A model generated the notes under the pieces. The model did no database searches and was not told the DNA's origin. It worked only from the letters and a program-made list of their open reading frames with translations. From contig NZ_VIRG01000066.1 in assembly GCF_008107695.1 (NCBI RefSeq), forward strand, positions 558,001 to 622,000: a stretch of DNA of 64,000 bases, read 5' to 3'. Below are positions 36,409 to 45,967 of the stretch, piece after piece (positions within the stretch are counted from its first letter, which is position 1; each line of letters opens with the position of its first letter). This stretch comes from Stappia sp. BW2 (GTDB lineage Bacteria; Pseudomonadota; Alphaproteobacteria; Rhizobiales; Stappiaceae). The position numbers and the translations under genes were made by a program.

Positions 36409-37425
36409 TTACGGCCCTTCGTACTTCTCCACCGTCTGCTCGATGGCGCCGAAGATCGAATGGCCGTCCGAGTCGAGCATCTCGATGCGGACCGTATCGC
36501 CGAACTTCAGGAAGGATGTCTTGGCCTCGCCCGTGTTGATCGTTTCGATCATGCGGATTTCGGCAAGGCAGGAATAACCAACCCCACCATCTGCAACCGG
36601 CTTGCCCGGACCGCCGTCCAGCTTGTTCGAGACCGTGCCGGATCCGATGATCGTACCGGCACTGAGCGGCCGGGTCTTGGCGGCATGGGCAATCAGCTGA
36701 CCGAAATCGAAGGTCATGTCGATGCCAGCGTTCGCGCGGCCAAACGGCTGACCATTGAGGTCGACATGAAGCGGCAGATGCAGCTTGCCACCCTTCCAGG
36801 CATCGCCAAGCGCGTCCGGCGTAACAGCCACCGGCGAAAAGGCCGAAGACGGCTTGGACTGGAAGAAGCCGAAGCCCTTGCCAAGTTCAGCCGGGATCAG
36901 ACCGCGCAGGGAAACATCATTGACCAGCAGCACCAGAAGAATGTGATCGCGCGCAGCTTCGGCGCTCACCCCCATCGGCACATCGTCGGTGACGACGGCG
37001 ATCTCGCCTTCCATATCGATGCCCCAGGCTTCTTCGCGCATGGAAATCGGGTCGCGTGGCGCCAGGAACGCATCCGAGCCGCCCTGATACATCAGCGGAT
37101 CTGTCCAGAAGCTTTCCGGCATCTTCGCCCCGCGGGCCTTGCGCACCAGTTCGACGTGGTTGACGTAGGCCGAGCCGTCGGCCCACTGATAGGCACGCGG
37201 AAGCGGCGACAGGGCCTCGTGCTCGTGAAAGCGGAGCGTCGGTACGGCTTCGTGGGACAGGCTTTCAGCCAACAGCTTCAGCTTCGGCTCCACATGCTCC
37301 CAATCGTCAAGCGCGGCCTGCAATGTCGGCGCGATGTGGCTTGCGTCGGTGCAGAAGGTCAGGCGGTCGTTGACCACCACCAGCTTGCCGTCGCGGCTGC
37401 CATCCTTGAGCGTTGCCAGTTTCAT
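36409..37425 (-). CDS. fahA: Fumarylacetoacetase (338 aa)
   Basis: Hydrolyses fumarylacetoacetate to fumarate and acetoacetate, the last step of tyrosine breakdown. The FAH fold shows metal ligands in GIDMEGEIAVVTDD, then LLVNDVSLRGLIPAE, KGFGFFQSKPSSAFSPVAV and GSGTVSN. Length fits the bacterial short form. It lies 216 bp downstream of hmgA on the same strand and 153 bp before the AhpD-like gene. Confidence 0.9.
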   Translation of the reverse strand: MKLATLKDGSRDGKLVVVNDRLTFCTDASHIAPTLQAALDDWEHVEPKLKLLAESLSHEAVPTLRFHEHEALSPLPRAYQWADGSAYVNHVELVRKARGAKMPESFWTDPLMYQGGSDAFLAPRDPISMREEAWGIDMEGEIAVVTDDVPMGVSAEAARDHILLVLLVNDVSLRGLIPAELGKGFGFFQSKPSSAFSPVAVTPDALGDAWKGGKLHLPLHVDLNGQPFGRANAGIDMTFDFGQLIAHAAKTRPLSAGTIIGSGTVSNKLDGGPGKPVADGGVGYSCLAEIRMIETINTGEAKTSFLKFGDTVRIEMLDSDGHSIFGAIEQTVEKYEGP

Positions 37426-37640
37426 CGGGTTATCTGCTCCTGTTACTCACCAGACACGTCGTGCCCGGCAATGGTTTCTCCCGGAAAGCCTCTTGCGGCT
37501 TCTAACCGTTGTTCTTGTGCGGGCTCCGGCAGGCGTGCCGGAACACGGGTGGTGTACGCAACCGTCACCTAAGGTTCAGGTCACCATACCGGCAAGGGTT
37601 GACCCGGCGTTTGCGGCCGGTCAAATGCCGAATGGCTTGC

Positions 37641-39011
37641 CTACTTGTTCCAGGTTCCTTCAGGCGTGCCATCGAATTTTTTGCCCAGCGAGTCCCAGCA
37701 GTCAATGTAATCGTCCTGCAGCGGCGCTTCCTTGGCGGCGAACTCGGTCAGATGCTGGGGAAAGCGGGTTTCGAACATGAAGGACATTGTATTGTCGAGC
37801 TTTTCCGGCTTCAGATCGGCATTGGACGCGCCTTCGAACGCATTGTTGTCCGGCCCATGCGGCAACATCATGTTATGCAGGCTCATGCCACCGGGAACGA
37901 AGCCCTGCGGCTTTGCATCGTATTGCCCATAGATGTTGCCCATCAGCTCCGACATGATGTTCTTGTGGTACCAGGGCGGGCGGAAGGTGTTTTCCATCAC
38001 CATCCAGCGTTCGCGGAAGAGCACGAAGTCGATGTTGGCGGTGCCCGGCACACCGGATGCCGCGGTCAGGACCGTAAAGATCGACGGGTCTGGATGGTCG
38101 AACAGGATTGACCCGATCGGGCAATAGTTCCTGAGATCATACTTGCAGGGAGCGTAGTTCCCGTGCCAGGCGACAATGTCGAGCGGCGAGTGATCGATAC
38201 TGGTCTCATGGAACTGTCCGCACCATTTCACGGTCACCGTGGACGGGACCTCGCGGTCCTCGTAGTGCGCTACAGGCGTCTTGAAATCGCGACGGTTCGC
38301 CATGCAATTGGCCCCGATCGGCCCCCTGCCCGGCAGTTCGAATTTCTGGCCGTAGTTCTCGCAGACGAAACCGCGCGCCGGACCGTCCACCAGTTCGACC
38401 CGGTAGACAAGCCCACGCGGAAGGATGGCGATCTCCTTCGGCTCCAGTTCGATGACGCCCAGCTCCGTGCAGAAGCGCAGGACGCCCTCCTGCGGCACCA
38501 CCAGAAGCTCGCTGTCGGCGGAGTAGAAATATTCATCCTCCATCGACTTGGTGATCAGGTAGATGTGGCTGGCCATACCAACCTGGGTGTTGACGTCGCC
38601 GGCAGTCGTCATGGTGCGCATGCCGGTCAGCCAGTTGAGGCCTTCACCGGAATGCGGCACCGGATCCCAGCGGTATTGCCCGAGCGAAACGACGTCGTCG
38701 CAAACATTCGGCGCAGACTTCCAGTAAGGCAGATCGATCTTCCTGAACCGGCTGGTATGCTTGACCGAAGGGCGGATACGGTAACACCAGGTGCGTTCGT
38801 TCTGGTGGCTCGGGGCGGTAAAGGCTGTGCCTGAAAGCTGCTCGCCGTAAAGCCCGTATGCACATTTCTGCGGGCTGTTCATGCCCTGGGGCAGAGCGCC
38901 GGGCAGAGCCTCGGTTTCAAAATCATTGCCGAAGCCCGGCATATATTCCAGACCCGCCGCGTTTCTGCCGTTTCCAGCAAGATTTTGGCTGCTGTCGGTT
39001 CTCTGATCCAT
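37641..39011 (-). CDS. hmgA: Homogentisate 1,2-dioxygenase (456 aa)
   Basis: An Fe(II) ring-cleaving enzyme that opens homogentisate to maleylacetoacetate. Cupin-like fold, with [14 protein letters not shown] supplying the first His and Glu iron ligands and [12 protein letters not shown] the other His, plus the N-terminal [16 protein letters not shown] typical of HmgA. Full length. The ATG at 39011 has GGAGG five to six bases upstream. First gene of the minus-strand aromatic cluster, with a near-palindrome 30 bp upstream. Confidence 0.96.
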   Translation of the reverse strand: MDQRTDSSQNLAGNGRNAAGLEYMPGFGNDFETEALPGALPQGMNSPQKCAYGLYGEQLSGTAFTAPSHQNERTWCYRIRPSVKHTSRFRKIDLPYWKSAPNVCDDVVSLGQYRWDPVPHSGEGLNWLTGMRTMTTAGDVNTQVGMASHIYLITKSMEDEYFYSADSELLVVPQEGVLRFCTELGVIELEPKEIAILPRGLVYRVELVDGPARGFVCENYGQKFELPGRGPIGANCMANRRDFKTPVAHYEDREVPSTVTVKWCGQFHETSIDHSPLDIVAWHGNYAPCKYDLRNYCPIGSILFDHPDPSIFTVLTAASGVPGTANIDFVLFRERWMVMENTFRPPWYHKNIMSELMGNIYGQYDAKPQGFVPGGMSLHNMMLPHGPDNNAFEGASNADLKPEKLDNTMSFMFETRFPQHLTEFAAKEAPLQDDYIDCWDSLGKKFDGTPEGTWNK

Positions 39012-39040
39012 GACGTCCTCCCGGTTCGGAGATGAATTTA

Positions 39041-39054
39041 GTTGCATATGTAAC
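39041..39054. promoter_or_regulatory. Candidate operator upstream of hmgA
   Basis: GTTGCATATGTAAC is a palindrome with one mismatched pair centred on CATATG, 30 bp before the hmgA start. Hmg genes are often controlled by IclR- or MarR-type repressors at such sites. No regulator gene is adjacent. The rest of 39055-39395 shows nothing. Confidence 0.35.
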
Positions 39055-39395
39055 CATTCTGATCTCACGGATCAAGCGGCATGTCGATTCTTTTGCGGCC
39101 ACTGCCGATTTTCTGGCGCGAAATCGGGAAAAACCTGGTGACGTAATTTTGTTTTACGCGCCTCTCCCGAGAGGTATGGCCTCTTACATGAAGATGAAAT
39201 GGTTTGAGCCGAATTGATTTTCGGCAAGGCGTGAAAGCCCAGGAAATGTGGTTCGTTTTCAAGCTATCGCAACGCCGAGTACGTCCAATCCAGTCAAATC
39301 CGATGGACGTGGAAATGGCTGTTTTTCGATTCCGCGCTTGAACGAAATTGCAAGCTGGCGTAAAAAGAACAAAATAGGAACATTGGAGAAGATCG

Positions 39396-39710
39396 ATGCG
39401 GCTCGCCGACACTGCTGTTGCGCACTCCTGCGCTGTTTCCTCCGCTTCTGCGTCGGCGCCGGACGCGGACCAGCTTACGTCCGTCACTCCTGGTGAGGTC
39501 CGCACCATGATGCTGTACCTTCGCAAGGCCCGGGAGCGGGCTATCGCGATCCGCGACAGATCTCCTGGTGGCAGTTACCTGGAAAGCGTGCTGACGCGCA
39601 CCATAGACGGCATTTCGCTTGAGCTTTCACAGCTCGACTACCTTCTGGCATCAAAGCCCGTCGATCCGTCGCGCAATGCCTCCACGATGCGGATGCGCCC
39701 TGCAATCTGA
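39396..39710 (+). CDS. Hypothetical protein (104 aa)
   Basis: ATG with GGAGAAG about six bases upstream. The first 30 residues are Ala/Ser-rich and low in structure; 35-88 form one or two amphipathic helices (MMLYLRKARERAIAIRD; GISLELSQLDYLLAS). No family recognised. It may be a small cytosolic protein, or part of it may be chance. Confidence 0.4.
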   Translation: MRLADTAVAHSCAVSSASASAPDADQLTSVTPGEVRTMMLYLRKARERAIAIRDRSPGGSYLESVLTRTIDGISLELSQLDYLLASKPVDPSRNASTMRMRPAI

Positions 39711-39761
39711 TCGGATTCGAAGCCTTGCTGCCCGGAAAATCAACCAGCCAGATCGACGTGC

Positions 39762-40127
39762 TTACTCCTGCCGCAACGCGCCAAAGAACCCGAGGACTGT
39801 CTTGAGTTTTCCGGTTTCTTCGTTGATCCAGACGACATCGAGGCCCTCAGGAAGCGTCGTTCCATCCGCCTTGACCATCTGCCAGGCAAACCGTGCGGCT
39901 CCGTGATGCGTGTCGATGCCGCTGGTGCGTACGATCTTCGCACCTGCACTCTTGGACAGAACGCCCGAAATGTGATCGACAAGCGCTGCAATGCCCACCA
40001 CATCCGTTCCGGGATCCGTGTATCTGATGCCGTCTGTCACGGATCTGCCTAGCAGGTCTTGCCGGCGGGACGGGTCCCTTTCAGACCAGGCCGCGCAATA
40101 GATGTCGATGGTTTCTTCCAGCGTCAT
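39762..40127 (-). CDS. SnoaL-like/NTF2-fold protein (121 aa)
   Basis: A cone-shaped NTF2-like fold: EETIDIYCAAWSERDPSRR, then IRYTDPGTDVVGIAALVDHI and DGTTLPEGLDVVWINEETGK ending in a GFFGAL strand. GGAGG sits six bases before ATG 40127. Such proteins bind small hydrophobic ligands or act as isomerases or cyclases; nothing local tells the substrate. Confidence 0.75.
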   Translation of the reverse strand: MTLEETIDIYCAAWSERDPSRRQDLLGRSVTDGIRYTDPGTDVVGIAALVDHISGVLSKSAGAKIVRTSGIDTHHGAARFAWQMVKADGTTLPEGLDVVWINEETGKLKTVLGFFGALRQE

Positions 40128-40207
40128 TCCAGCCTCCCTAGCAGTCTTCTGAGGAAGCATGCGCGAAAGTTCGCGAGGGCGCCAGTCAGGACGCTGAAAC
40201 GATAACG

Positions 40208-41683
40208 TCAGGCCGCGGCTTCATCGCCTGGGGCCGTCTGCCAACCGAGGTCGGTCAGCGTCACGATGCGGTTGCCGCGCAAATCGGTGGCACACACGAG
40301 AAATCCGCGCTCTTCCATGTGGCTCAACAGCCAGCGCGCCCTGCCTGGGGAGCGTGTGCCATAGGCGGTGGCGATTTCGATGTTGCCGGGGCATGGCGCT
40401 TTTCCTATCGCCGCCTTCGCCAAGAGCAGATAGACGCCGCGCATGTCTTCCGGCAACTCCGAGGCAATCAACTCCGCCTGGGCCCAGGCTCCGTCGTCCA
40501 TTTCGCCTTTTTCGACACCGGCACGGGCAACGGAAAGCTTTTCACGGAAAGTCTGCAGGTCCGGCGCACCACCCGCCAGTTTTGAAATGCGGCAACGGAC
40601 CTGAAAGTCCTGATAGAGCGTTGCGATGGGCTGGAACGCAGCGTCCTCGTCTTCCAGGATACCTGCGATAATTTCGGCGATTTTCTGTTCGCGCTCGCCA
40701 AAGTCGAGCAGACTTTCGGCCTGCGGCACGTCCTCGGCGCTGGCACGCTCCGCACTGCTCAACTGGTCGAGTACATCGCCCGTGGAAACCACAGGCTCAA
40801 CGAAGCGATGGCGCACCGGCTGCACCTCGTCGGCGCCCGGCGTGAAGATCAGGTCCTTGGCGTCTTCCTTGGGCTGCTCGGGCAACGGCATCAGCTTGGG
40901 GCTGCCGCCGCGGCCCATCGTTTCCACCGGACCGATCTTGACCGGAACCGGACGGCGCGACATGGCGGGACCGAGGGCGATGAAATGGCCCCTGTCGAGG
41001 TTTCTGAAGCTTTCCGCCTGGCGCCGTTCCATGCCCAGAAGATCGGCCGCGCGGGCCATGTCGATATCCAGAAAGGTACGCCCCATCAGGAAGTTGGACG
41101 CTTCTGCGGCTACGTTCTTGGCCAGCTTGGCCAGGCGCTGGGTGGCAATGACACCGGCAAGTCCACGTTTGCGGCCACGACACATCAGGTTGGTCATGGC
41201 GCCCAGTGACCGGCGCCGGGCTTCTTCGGTCACCTCGCCGGCAGCGGCCGGTGCGAAAAGCTGGGCTTCATCGACGATGACCAGCATCGGATACCAGAGA
41301 TCGCGGTCAGCATCGAAGAGACCGTCAAGAAAGGTTGCCGCGGCCTTCATCTGCCGGTCCGCATCCAGACCTTCAAGATTGAGCACCACCGACACACGGT
41401 GCTGGCGCACCCTTGCGGCGATCATCTGGAGGTCCTTTTCGGTGCCAACGGCATCGACAACGACATGGCCGTACTTTTCTGCCAGCGACACGAAATCGCC
41501 TTCAGGATCGATAATGGCCTGTTGAACCCACTTGGCGGACTGCTCGAGAAGCCGGCGCAGCAGATGCGATTTTCCCGAGCCGGAATTGCCCTGCACCAGA
41601 AGGCGCGTTGCCAGCAGTTCTTCCAGATCCAGGCCGGCGCGCGCGCCACCTGTCATTTCACCGATATCGATTTGTACCGTCAT
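40208..41683 (-). CDS. HerA-like DUF87 P-loop ATPase (491 aa)
   Basis: A FtsK/HerA-type ring ATPase. Walker A GNSGSGKS at 32-39, Walker B MLVIVDEAQLF with the acidic pair at 138-139, and GLAGVIATQRLAKLAKNVA with the sensor Gln/Arg. A linker (about 250-330) leads to a C-terminal winged-helix-like part (about 400-480). No NurA nuclease partner is adjacent. The ATG at 41683 removes 67 residues that precede the fold. The ribosome-binding site is weak. The role, DNA translocation or defence, is unknown. Confidence 0.75.
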   Translation of the reverse strand: MTVQIDIGEMTGGARAGLDLEELLATRLLVQGNSGSGKSHLLRRLLEQSAKWVQQAIIDPEGDFVSLAEKYGHVVVDAVGTEKDLQMIAARVRQHRVSVVLNLEGLDADRQMKAAATFLDGLFDADRDLWYPMLVIVDEAQLFAPAAAGEVTEEARRRSLGAMTNLMCRGRKRGLAGVIATQRLAKLAKNVAAEASNFLMGRTFLDIDMARAADLLGMERRQAESFRNLDRGHFIALGPAMSRRPVPVKIGPVETMGRGGSPKLMPLPEQPKEDAKDLIFTPGADEVQPVRHRFVEPVVSTGDVLDQLSSAERASAEDVPQAESLLDFGEREQKIAEIIAGILEDEDAAFQPIATLYQDFQVRCRISKLAGGAPDLQTFREKLSVARAGVEKGEMDDGAWAQAELIASELPEDMRGVYLLLAKAAIGKAPCPGNIEIATAYGTRSPGRARWLLSHMEERGFLVCATDLRGNRIVTLTDLGWQTAPGDEAAA

Positions 41684-41969
41684 GCGACCACTTTTCTTGC
41701 AGCCTCGGCAGCGCTGCGGCTTCTCCGTTTCCTGAATTTCATGCAGTGCGGTAGTCAGCACGATTCCGTGCCGCTTGCAAAGCCGGCCAGCCAGGAAAGC
41801 CGGGTTTTCCCAGAATTCCACCGAAACGAGACCACCCCGGACGACAGGCTGGACTGGAGACACAAACGTCAGACCTGGAACCACATAGACTTAATTTCAG
41901 CCGAACCCGACGCCACACGGGTTTCTGTGGTAAGGTGGAGGGAACGGGAGCTTTTTCAGGGAAATCGCT

Positions 41970-42800
41970 GTGACAGTCAAGCGATTGGCTGGTTCTTGGT
42001 GCCGGCAGATTTTCAAACAGATCAAAGCGCCGCTTTCCGGCGCCGTTTTGCTGATGCTTTCCCTTACCGCAAGTTCTGCAACAACTGACACCGTGACGAT
42101 CGCCGTTGGCGAATGGCACCCCTATTTTTCCGAGGATGCCGAAGGATATGGCACCTATGCCCAGGTGGTCACAAGAGCCTTCGAACTGGAGGGCGTTGAG
42201 GTGCAGTACGGCTTCTTTCCATGGAAGCGGGCCTTGCTGCAAACGCAATCTGGGAGCTGGCAGGCTTCCGCCGGTTGGGGCAAGACCAAGGACCGGGAAC
42301 CGTTCTTCCATTTCTGCGACGCCGTTCTGGTCGAACGGGAGCAATTCTTCTACGCAACCGCCCGGCCCGTTGAGGCGCACAGCCTGCAGGACCTTGCCGG
42401 GTTAAGCCTCGGTTCCCTGGATGGTGCCGCTTTTGGAGAAGACCTGCAGAAACTGGTGTCGTCCGGGCAGATTACGGTCTTCCGCCAAAGCACGTTGGAA
42501 GACCTTTTCAAGATGCTTGACGTAGGGCGCGTCGATGTTGTCATGGGCAATGAAAAGGTTGCTGCGGATGCCCTGGCCGTTGCGTTTCCCGGTCAGGAGG
42601 CAAAGCGTTTCAAGGCGCTGGAAGATGTAACCGTACTCTGGGACTATCGCGTGATTGTCTCGAAAAAAATCGAAAACGGCGAGGATCTCTGTACCCGGTT
42701 CAATCGTGGTTTGAAAAAACTGCGTGAAACCGGTGAGTACGAACGTCTTTTGTGGCCCGACAAGAAGGAAAATGGCGGCTCAGACCCCAGCCCATCCTGA
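41970..42800 (+). CDS. Periplasmic solute-binding protein, family 3 type (276 aa)
   Basis: Signal peptide (about 20-37, GAVLLMLSLTASSA) then a two-lobed SBP_bac_3 fold: VTIAVGEWHPYFSEDAEGYG, VEVQYGFFPWKRALLQTQSG, and LGSLDGAAFGEDLQ. GTG start with AGGGA eight bases upstream. No permease or ATPase is nearby, so it is an orphan, possibly a sensor or a ligand donor to a distant transporter or receptor. Confidence 0.8.
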   Translation: MTVKRLAGSWCRQIFKQIKAPLSGAVLLMLSLTASSATTDTVTIAVGEWHPYFSEDAEGYGTYAQVVTRAFELEGVEVQYGFFPWKRALLQTQSGSWQASAGWGKTKDREPFFHFCDAVLVEREQFFYATARPVEAHSLQDLAGLSLGSLDGAAFGEDLQKLVSSGQITVFRQSTLEDLFKMLDVGRVDVVMGNEKVAADALAVAFPGQEAKRFKALEDVTVLWDYRVIVSKKIENGEDLCTRFNRGLKKLRETGEYERLLWPDKKENGGSDPSPS

Positions 42801-42958
42801 CCTTTGAACAACACGCAGGCTTCAGCTATCCGGACAGTCGACTTTTCTGCACCCTGTGGAAGGTCTCAGGGATTCACGACGAGTTCATACCCGACCCTTC
42901 CAATTGCGCATATCCTGCCCCATGTGAGCATAACAAAGAACATAATGGGATGGACCGG

Positions 42959-43615
42959 ATGAAAATTCACGCAGACCTGACGCAGCCTGCAATCGTCGAC
43001 AGCGCCACACTCGACTGGGTGCCCTCCCCCATGGCCGGTGTCGAGCGGCGAATGCTTGAGCGCGATGGTGCGGAAGTCGCACGAGCCACAAGCCTCGTCA
43101 GATACGCCCCCGGGTCCGCCTTTTCCGCCCATAAGCATGACATGGGGGAAGAATTTCTGGTCCTCGACGGAGTGTTTTCGGACGAAAGCGGGGATTTCCC
43201 AAAAGGCATGTATGTCCGCAACCCTCCGGGCTCCAGCCACGTCCCCTCAAGCGAGCCGGGAGCTGTGATTCTGGTAAAGCTGCGTCAGATGCAGCCCGAC
43301 GACGATGCCTATGTGCGGGTGAACACGCTTGATCCCGGTGGCTGGCAGGCCGGCAGGCCCGGAGAGAGCATTTTGCCACTGTTTGTTCGACCGGACGAGG
43401 AAGTGGTGATGCTCCACTGGGAAAAGGGCGCCCGGCTGAGCCCACAGACCTTTCCCGGTGGAGCGGAGTATTTTGTGATCGAAGGCAGCTTCGAGGATCA
43501 GACCGGCCGCCACGATCAAGGCACATGGATACGCTTGCCTGCTGGAACGCGGCAGGAAATCACCACGACACAGGGTGCCCGCGTCTGGCGCAAGACAGGT
43601 CACCTTGCGCTCTAG
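42959..43615 (+). CDS. Bicupin protein, ChrR C-terminal-like (218 aa)
   Basis: Two cupin modules in tandem. The first has APGSAFSAHKHDMGEEFLVL and GMYVRNPPGSSHVPSSE, with metal ligands His, His, Glu, His; the second, with FPGGAEYFVIEGSFED, keeps the Glu but fewer His. The form is that of the ChrR cupin_7 group, here without the anti-sigma zinc domain. Starts at 42950 and 42959 are both possible. Function unknown; a small-molecule dioxygenase or sensor is plausible. Confidence 0.75.
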   Translation: MKIHADLTQPAIVDSATLDWVPSPMAGVERRMLERDGAEVARATSLVRYAPGSAFSAHKHDMGEEFLVLDGVFSDESGDFPKGMYVRNPPGSSHVPSSEPGAVILVKLRQMQPDDDAYVRVNTLDPGGWQAGRPGESILPLFVRPDEEVVMLHWEKGARLSPQTFPGGAEYFVIEGSFEDQTGRHDQGTWIRLPAGTRQEITTTQGARVWRKTGHLAL

Positions 43616-44133
43616 GGTGTGGCCGTACCTCTGGCCAGCATGGTTTTGACGATCATCTTGTGAAACGGCAGGATCAACGCAAGATAGGCATGACCGGCAA
43701 GATTGTGCCGCTTGCAGCAGGTTGAGGCATAGATCCGGGCTCCATTTTCCCTTTTCCGGTAAAGGGACAACCGAAAGTCCTGGTGCCAGTCGTTTTCACC
43801 CAGGATGATCTCATTTTCCAAGACCGAATAGATCTTGAAGAAACCGATCCGGTCGCCAACGCCCTTGCAGGTCGCAGCCTCGGCCGTCTGCTCGTTTGCC
43901 AGGTCATGAGTGGTCTTCATGCCAATGATGCCCACCAGGTTGTCGCGGAGCGACATCAGAGCCGTGACCCAACCGATTTCCGCGGTCAGAATGCGCTCGG
44001 CAAGCACGCGCATATCAGCAGTAAGCAGGTCTTCCTGCCCGCGGATGGGGATTGAATAGGTGTCGAGAAAATCATCGGCCGCGTGATAGGCATTCAGGAG
44101 ACTATCTTCCGGCAGTTTGTCTCTTCTGGTCAT
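43612..44133 (-). CDS. DUF2867 domain protein (173 aa)
   Basis: A polyketide-cyclase-like DUF2867 fold: YHAADDFLDTYSIPI at the front, GFFKIYSVLENEIILGENDW and HQDFRLSLYRK in the middle, and LAGHAYLALILPFHKMIVKT at the end, the family signature. Function unknown. Its stop overlaps the stop of the bicupin gene by four bases on the opposite strand. Confidence 0.75.
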   Translation of the reverse strand: MTRRDKLPEDSLLNAYHAADDFLDTYSIPIRGQEDLLTADMRVLAERILTAEIGWVTALMSLRDNLVGIIGMKTTHDLANEQTAEAATCKGVGDRIGFFKIYSVLENEIILGENDWHQDFRLSLYRKRENGARIYASTCCKRHNLAGHAYLALILPFHKMIVKTMLARGTATP

Positions 44134-44275
44134 GCGTTCGGTCTCCCCACAAGGTGCGACATGGCCACCCTATACCGGCCAGGATCGGAAGACGCCTTGC
44201 AGATTGACGCAGGGAAAGGCAGCAGAACCATTCCGCTGCCTTTCGAGACGAATTTGCCTTCAGCAATGGTGCTTG

Positions 44276-44860
44276 TCAGGCCCAGGTGCCAGCAAACGCG
44301 ATTTCCTCAAGCGGCTTGCGGCTGCTCGGCGCTTCACGTTCGCGCAGGCTCTCAGGAAGCTCGGAAACCTCTCCCCGGCGGCCGATTGCGATGGCGATCT
44401 GCGGCTGAAAGCGCTCTGGGACACCGAGTTTCTGATGGATCTCGTCTTTCAGAATACCGGCCATTCCGTGGGCATGGTAGCCAAGCGCGGTCGCCTGCAG
44501 AGCGGCATGTGCCCAGGCGGCCCCGGCGTCGAATGCATGCGTGCCGTTTGCCCGGTTCGGTTTGCCGTCCTTGCCGTCCACTTCCGTATCGGAAAACAGA
44601 TAAACCAGTGCGGAGGCGTGTTGCGCCCAGTCACGGTTGAACGGGTTGAGCAGATCGACCAGAGCCTGCCAGTTGGCATCGCCTCTGCGGGCATAGACAA
44701 AACGCCACGGCTGGACATTGAAAGCGGAGGGTGACCAGCGCGCAGCTTCAAGAATGGTTTTCAGATCCGCTTCCTCAATCGTCGAACGGTCGAAGGCGCG
44801 CGGTGACCAGCGGTCGATGAACAGGCTTTCAATCGGATGAGCGGGCGTACGGGCAGTCAT
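44276..44860 (-). CDS. Nitroreductase-family protein (194 aa)
   Basis: An FMN-dependent NAD(P)H oxidoreductase. RWSPRAFD, ARWSPSAFNVQPWRFVYARR and a C-terminal GRRGEVSELPESLRERE match the family. I choose the ATG at 44860 because GGAG is nine bases upstream; another ATG six bases earlier is too close to it. An 18-bp perfect palindrome lies 75 bp upstream and probably controls it. Confidence 0.85.
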   Translation of the reverse strand: MTARTPAHPIESLFIDRWSPRAFDRSTIEEADLKTILEAARWSPSAFNVQPWRFVYARRGDANWQALVDLLNPFNRDWAQHASALVYLFSDTEVDGKDGKPNRANGTHAFDAGAAWAHAALQATALGYHAHGMAGILKDEIHQKLGVPERFQPQIAIAIGRRGEVSELPESLREREAPSSRKPLEEIAFAGTWA

Positions 44861-44934
44861 AAACATTATCTCCAGTGTTGGATCTGGGCCAAAAGGCATC
44901 TATCCGTCAGGTTGATCCGGAGATAGTCGCTCAT

Positions 44935-44952
44935 TATCTTGATATCAAGATA
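44935..44952. promoter_or_regulatory. Perfect 18-bp palindrome, MarR-type operator candidate
   Basis: TATCTTGATATCAAGATA reads the same on both strands. It lies in an AT-rich area upstream of the nitroreductase gene and just after the stop of the EamA transporter gene. The TTGATATCAA core is typical of MarR-family sites. Confidence 0.6.
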
Positions 44953-44969
44953 TATATTCTCATAATTTT

Positions 44970-45890
44970 TTAAGGTGCTGGCGCGACACCACGGTTTGGT
45001 CTGTCCGCCAAGCCGATTGACGGCGCGATCAGGATCGCCGACAGCACGAGCGCAGCCGAAAGCACTTCCCGCCCCCCTATCGTTTCACCAAAGACCTGCC
45101 AACCGACCAGAAACATGGCCGGCAGTTCGAAACTCCCCGCGGCCGCGGTGCGCACCGGGCCGACCTTCTGGCACGCCACAGTGTAAAGGATCTGCGGAAT
45201 GAGGGCCGTCCCAAGCCCCATGGCGACGACAAGGCCCCATTGACCGGCAGTCGACGGCAGAACGGACCCGTGCCCCTCCTGGAGCGCAAGCGGCAACAAT
45301 CCCACGACAGAGCCCAACAGCCCGCAAGCCGTACGCTCCAGTGCATTGAGCTCCCCAGCCAGTCCGCTGAGGACGACGATCAGAAAGCCGAATGCGACTG
45401 GGGCTGGAATGGCCCATAGCAGGGCCTTCATCGCTTCGGGCGACAGCAACGAGGGATCGAGCAACAAACCGGCGGCCAGAACCACAAAACCGGCGGAGGC
45501 AAACGAGCGCCAGGTGAGCGCCTGTTTCAGCAAAACCCAGGCAAAAAGCGCCGCAAAAACCGGATAGGACATATAGACCACACCGGCGGCAGCAACAGGC
45601 GCGACACGGATCGCCTCAAAATGACCGATCAGGCTGAGCCCCAGCACGAGCCCGGCCCCCATCACCAAAAGAGCCCCGCCGCGTTTGCGTTTCTCGAATG
45701 GCAAAAAGGGGATCAGGAACAGGACGGAAAAGCCATAGCGATAGAGCGCGATCGTGGCCGGGCCGGCGCCCGTGTCCTGAAGCCCCCGCACGAAGATGGG
45801 GACAAGGCCGAAGCAGACCGCGGACGCTGCTATGACAAGCGTGGCGCCTGTGGAACCAAGGCTGATCCTTGAAGAAATAGTGTTGCTCAT
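44970..45890 (-). CDS. EamA-family (DMT) transporter (306 aa)
   Basis: A ten-TM drug/metabolite transporter made of two EamA repeats. The repeats open with LVIAASAVCFGLVPIFVRGL and AIPAPVAFGFLIVVLSGL, and each ends in a G/A-rich span. ATG 45890 is the first Met with a normal hydrophobic start; no strong ribosome-binding site. Divergent from a MetR-like regulator only 77 bp away, so it may export or import an amino acid or cofactor. Confidence 0.85.
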   Translation of the reverse strand: MSNTISSRISLGSTGATLVIAASAVCFGLVPIFVRGLQDTGAGPATIALYRYGFSVLFLIPFLPFEKRKRGGALLVMGAGLVLGLSLIGHFEAIRVAPVAAAGVVYMSYPVFAALFAWVLLKQALTWRSFASAGFVVLAAGLLLDPSLLSPEAMKALLWAIPAPVAFGFLIVVLSGLAGELNALERTACGLLGSVVGLLPLALQEGHGSVLPSTAGQWGLVVAMGLGTALIPQILYTVACQKVGPVRTAAAGSFELPAMFLVGWQVFGETIGGREVLSAALVLSAILIAPSIGLADRPNRGVAPAP

Positions 45891-45947
45891 ATCTGTCGAT
45901 AACGCGCATCGATAAATAAACAAAATTCCTAGTTTTCATTGAGTTCA

Positions 45948-45960
45948 TGAAATGCTTTCA
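45948..45960. promoter_or_regulatory. MetR-type box in the EamA-lysR gap
   Basis: TGAAATGCTTTCA matches the MetR consensus TGAA-N5-TTCA exactly. It overlaps the first possible start of the regulator and lies 60 bp before the EamA start. Its presence favours the later ATG at 45968. Confidence 0.5.
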
Positions 45961-45967
45961 TGCCTTC

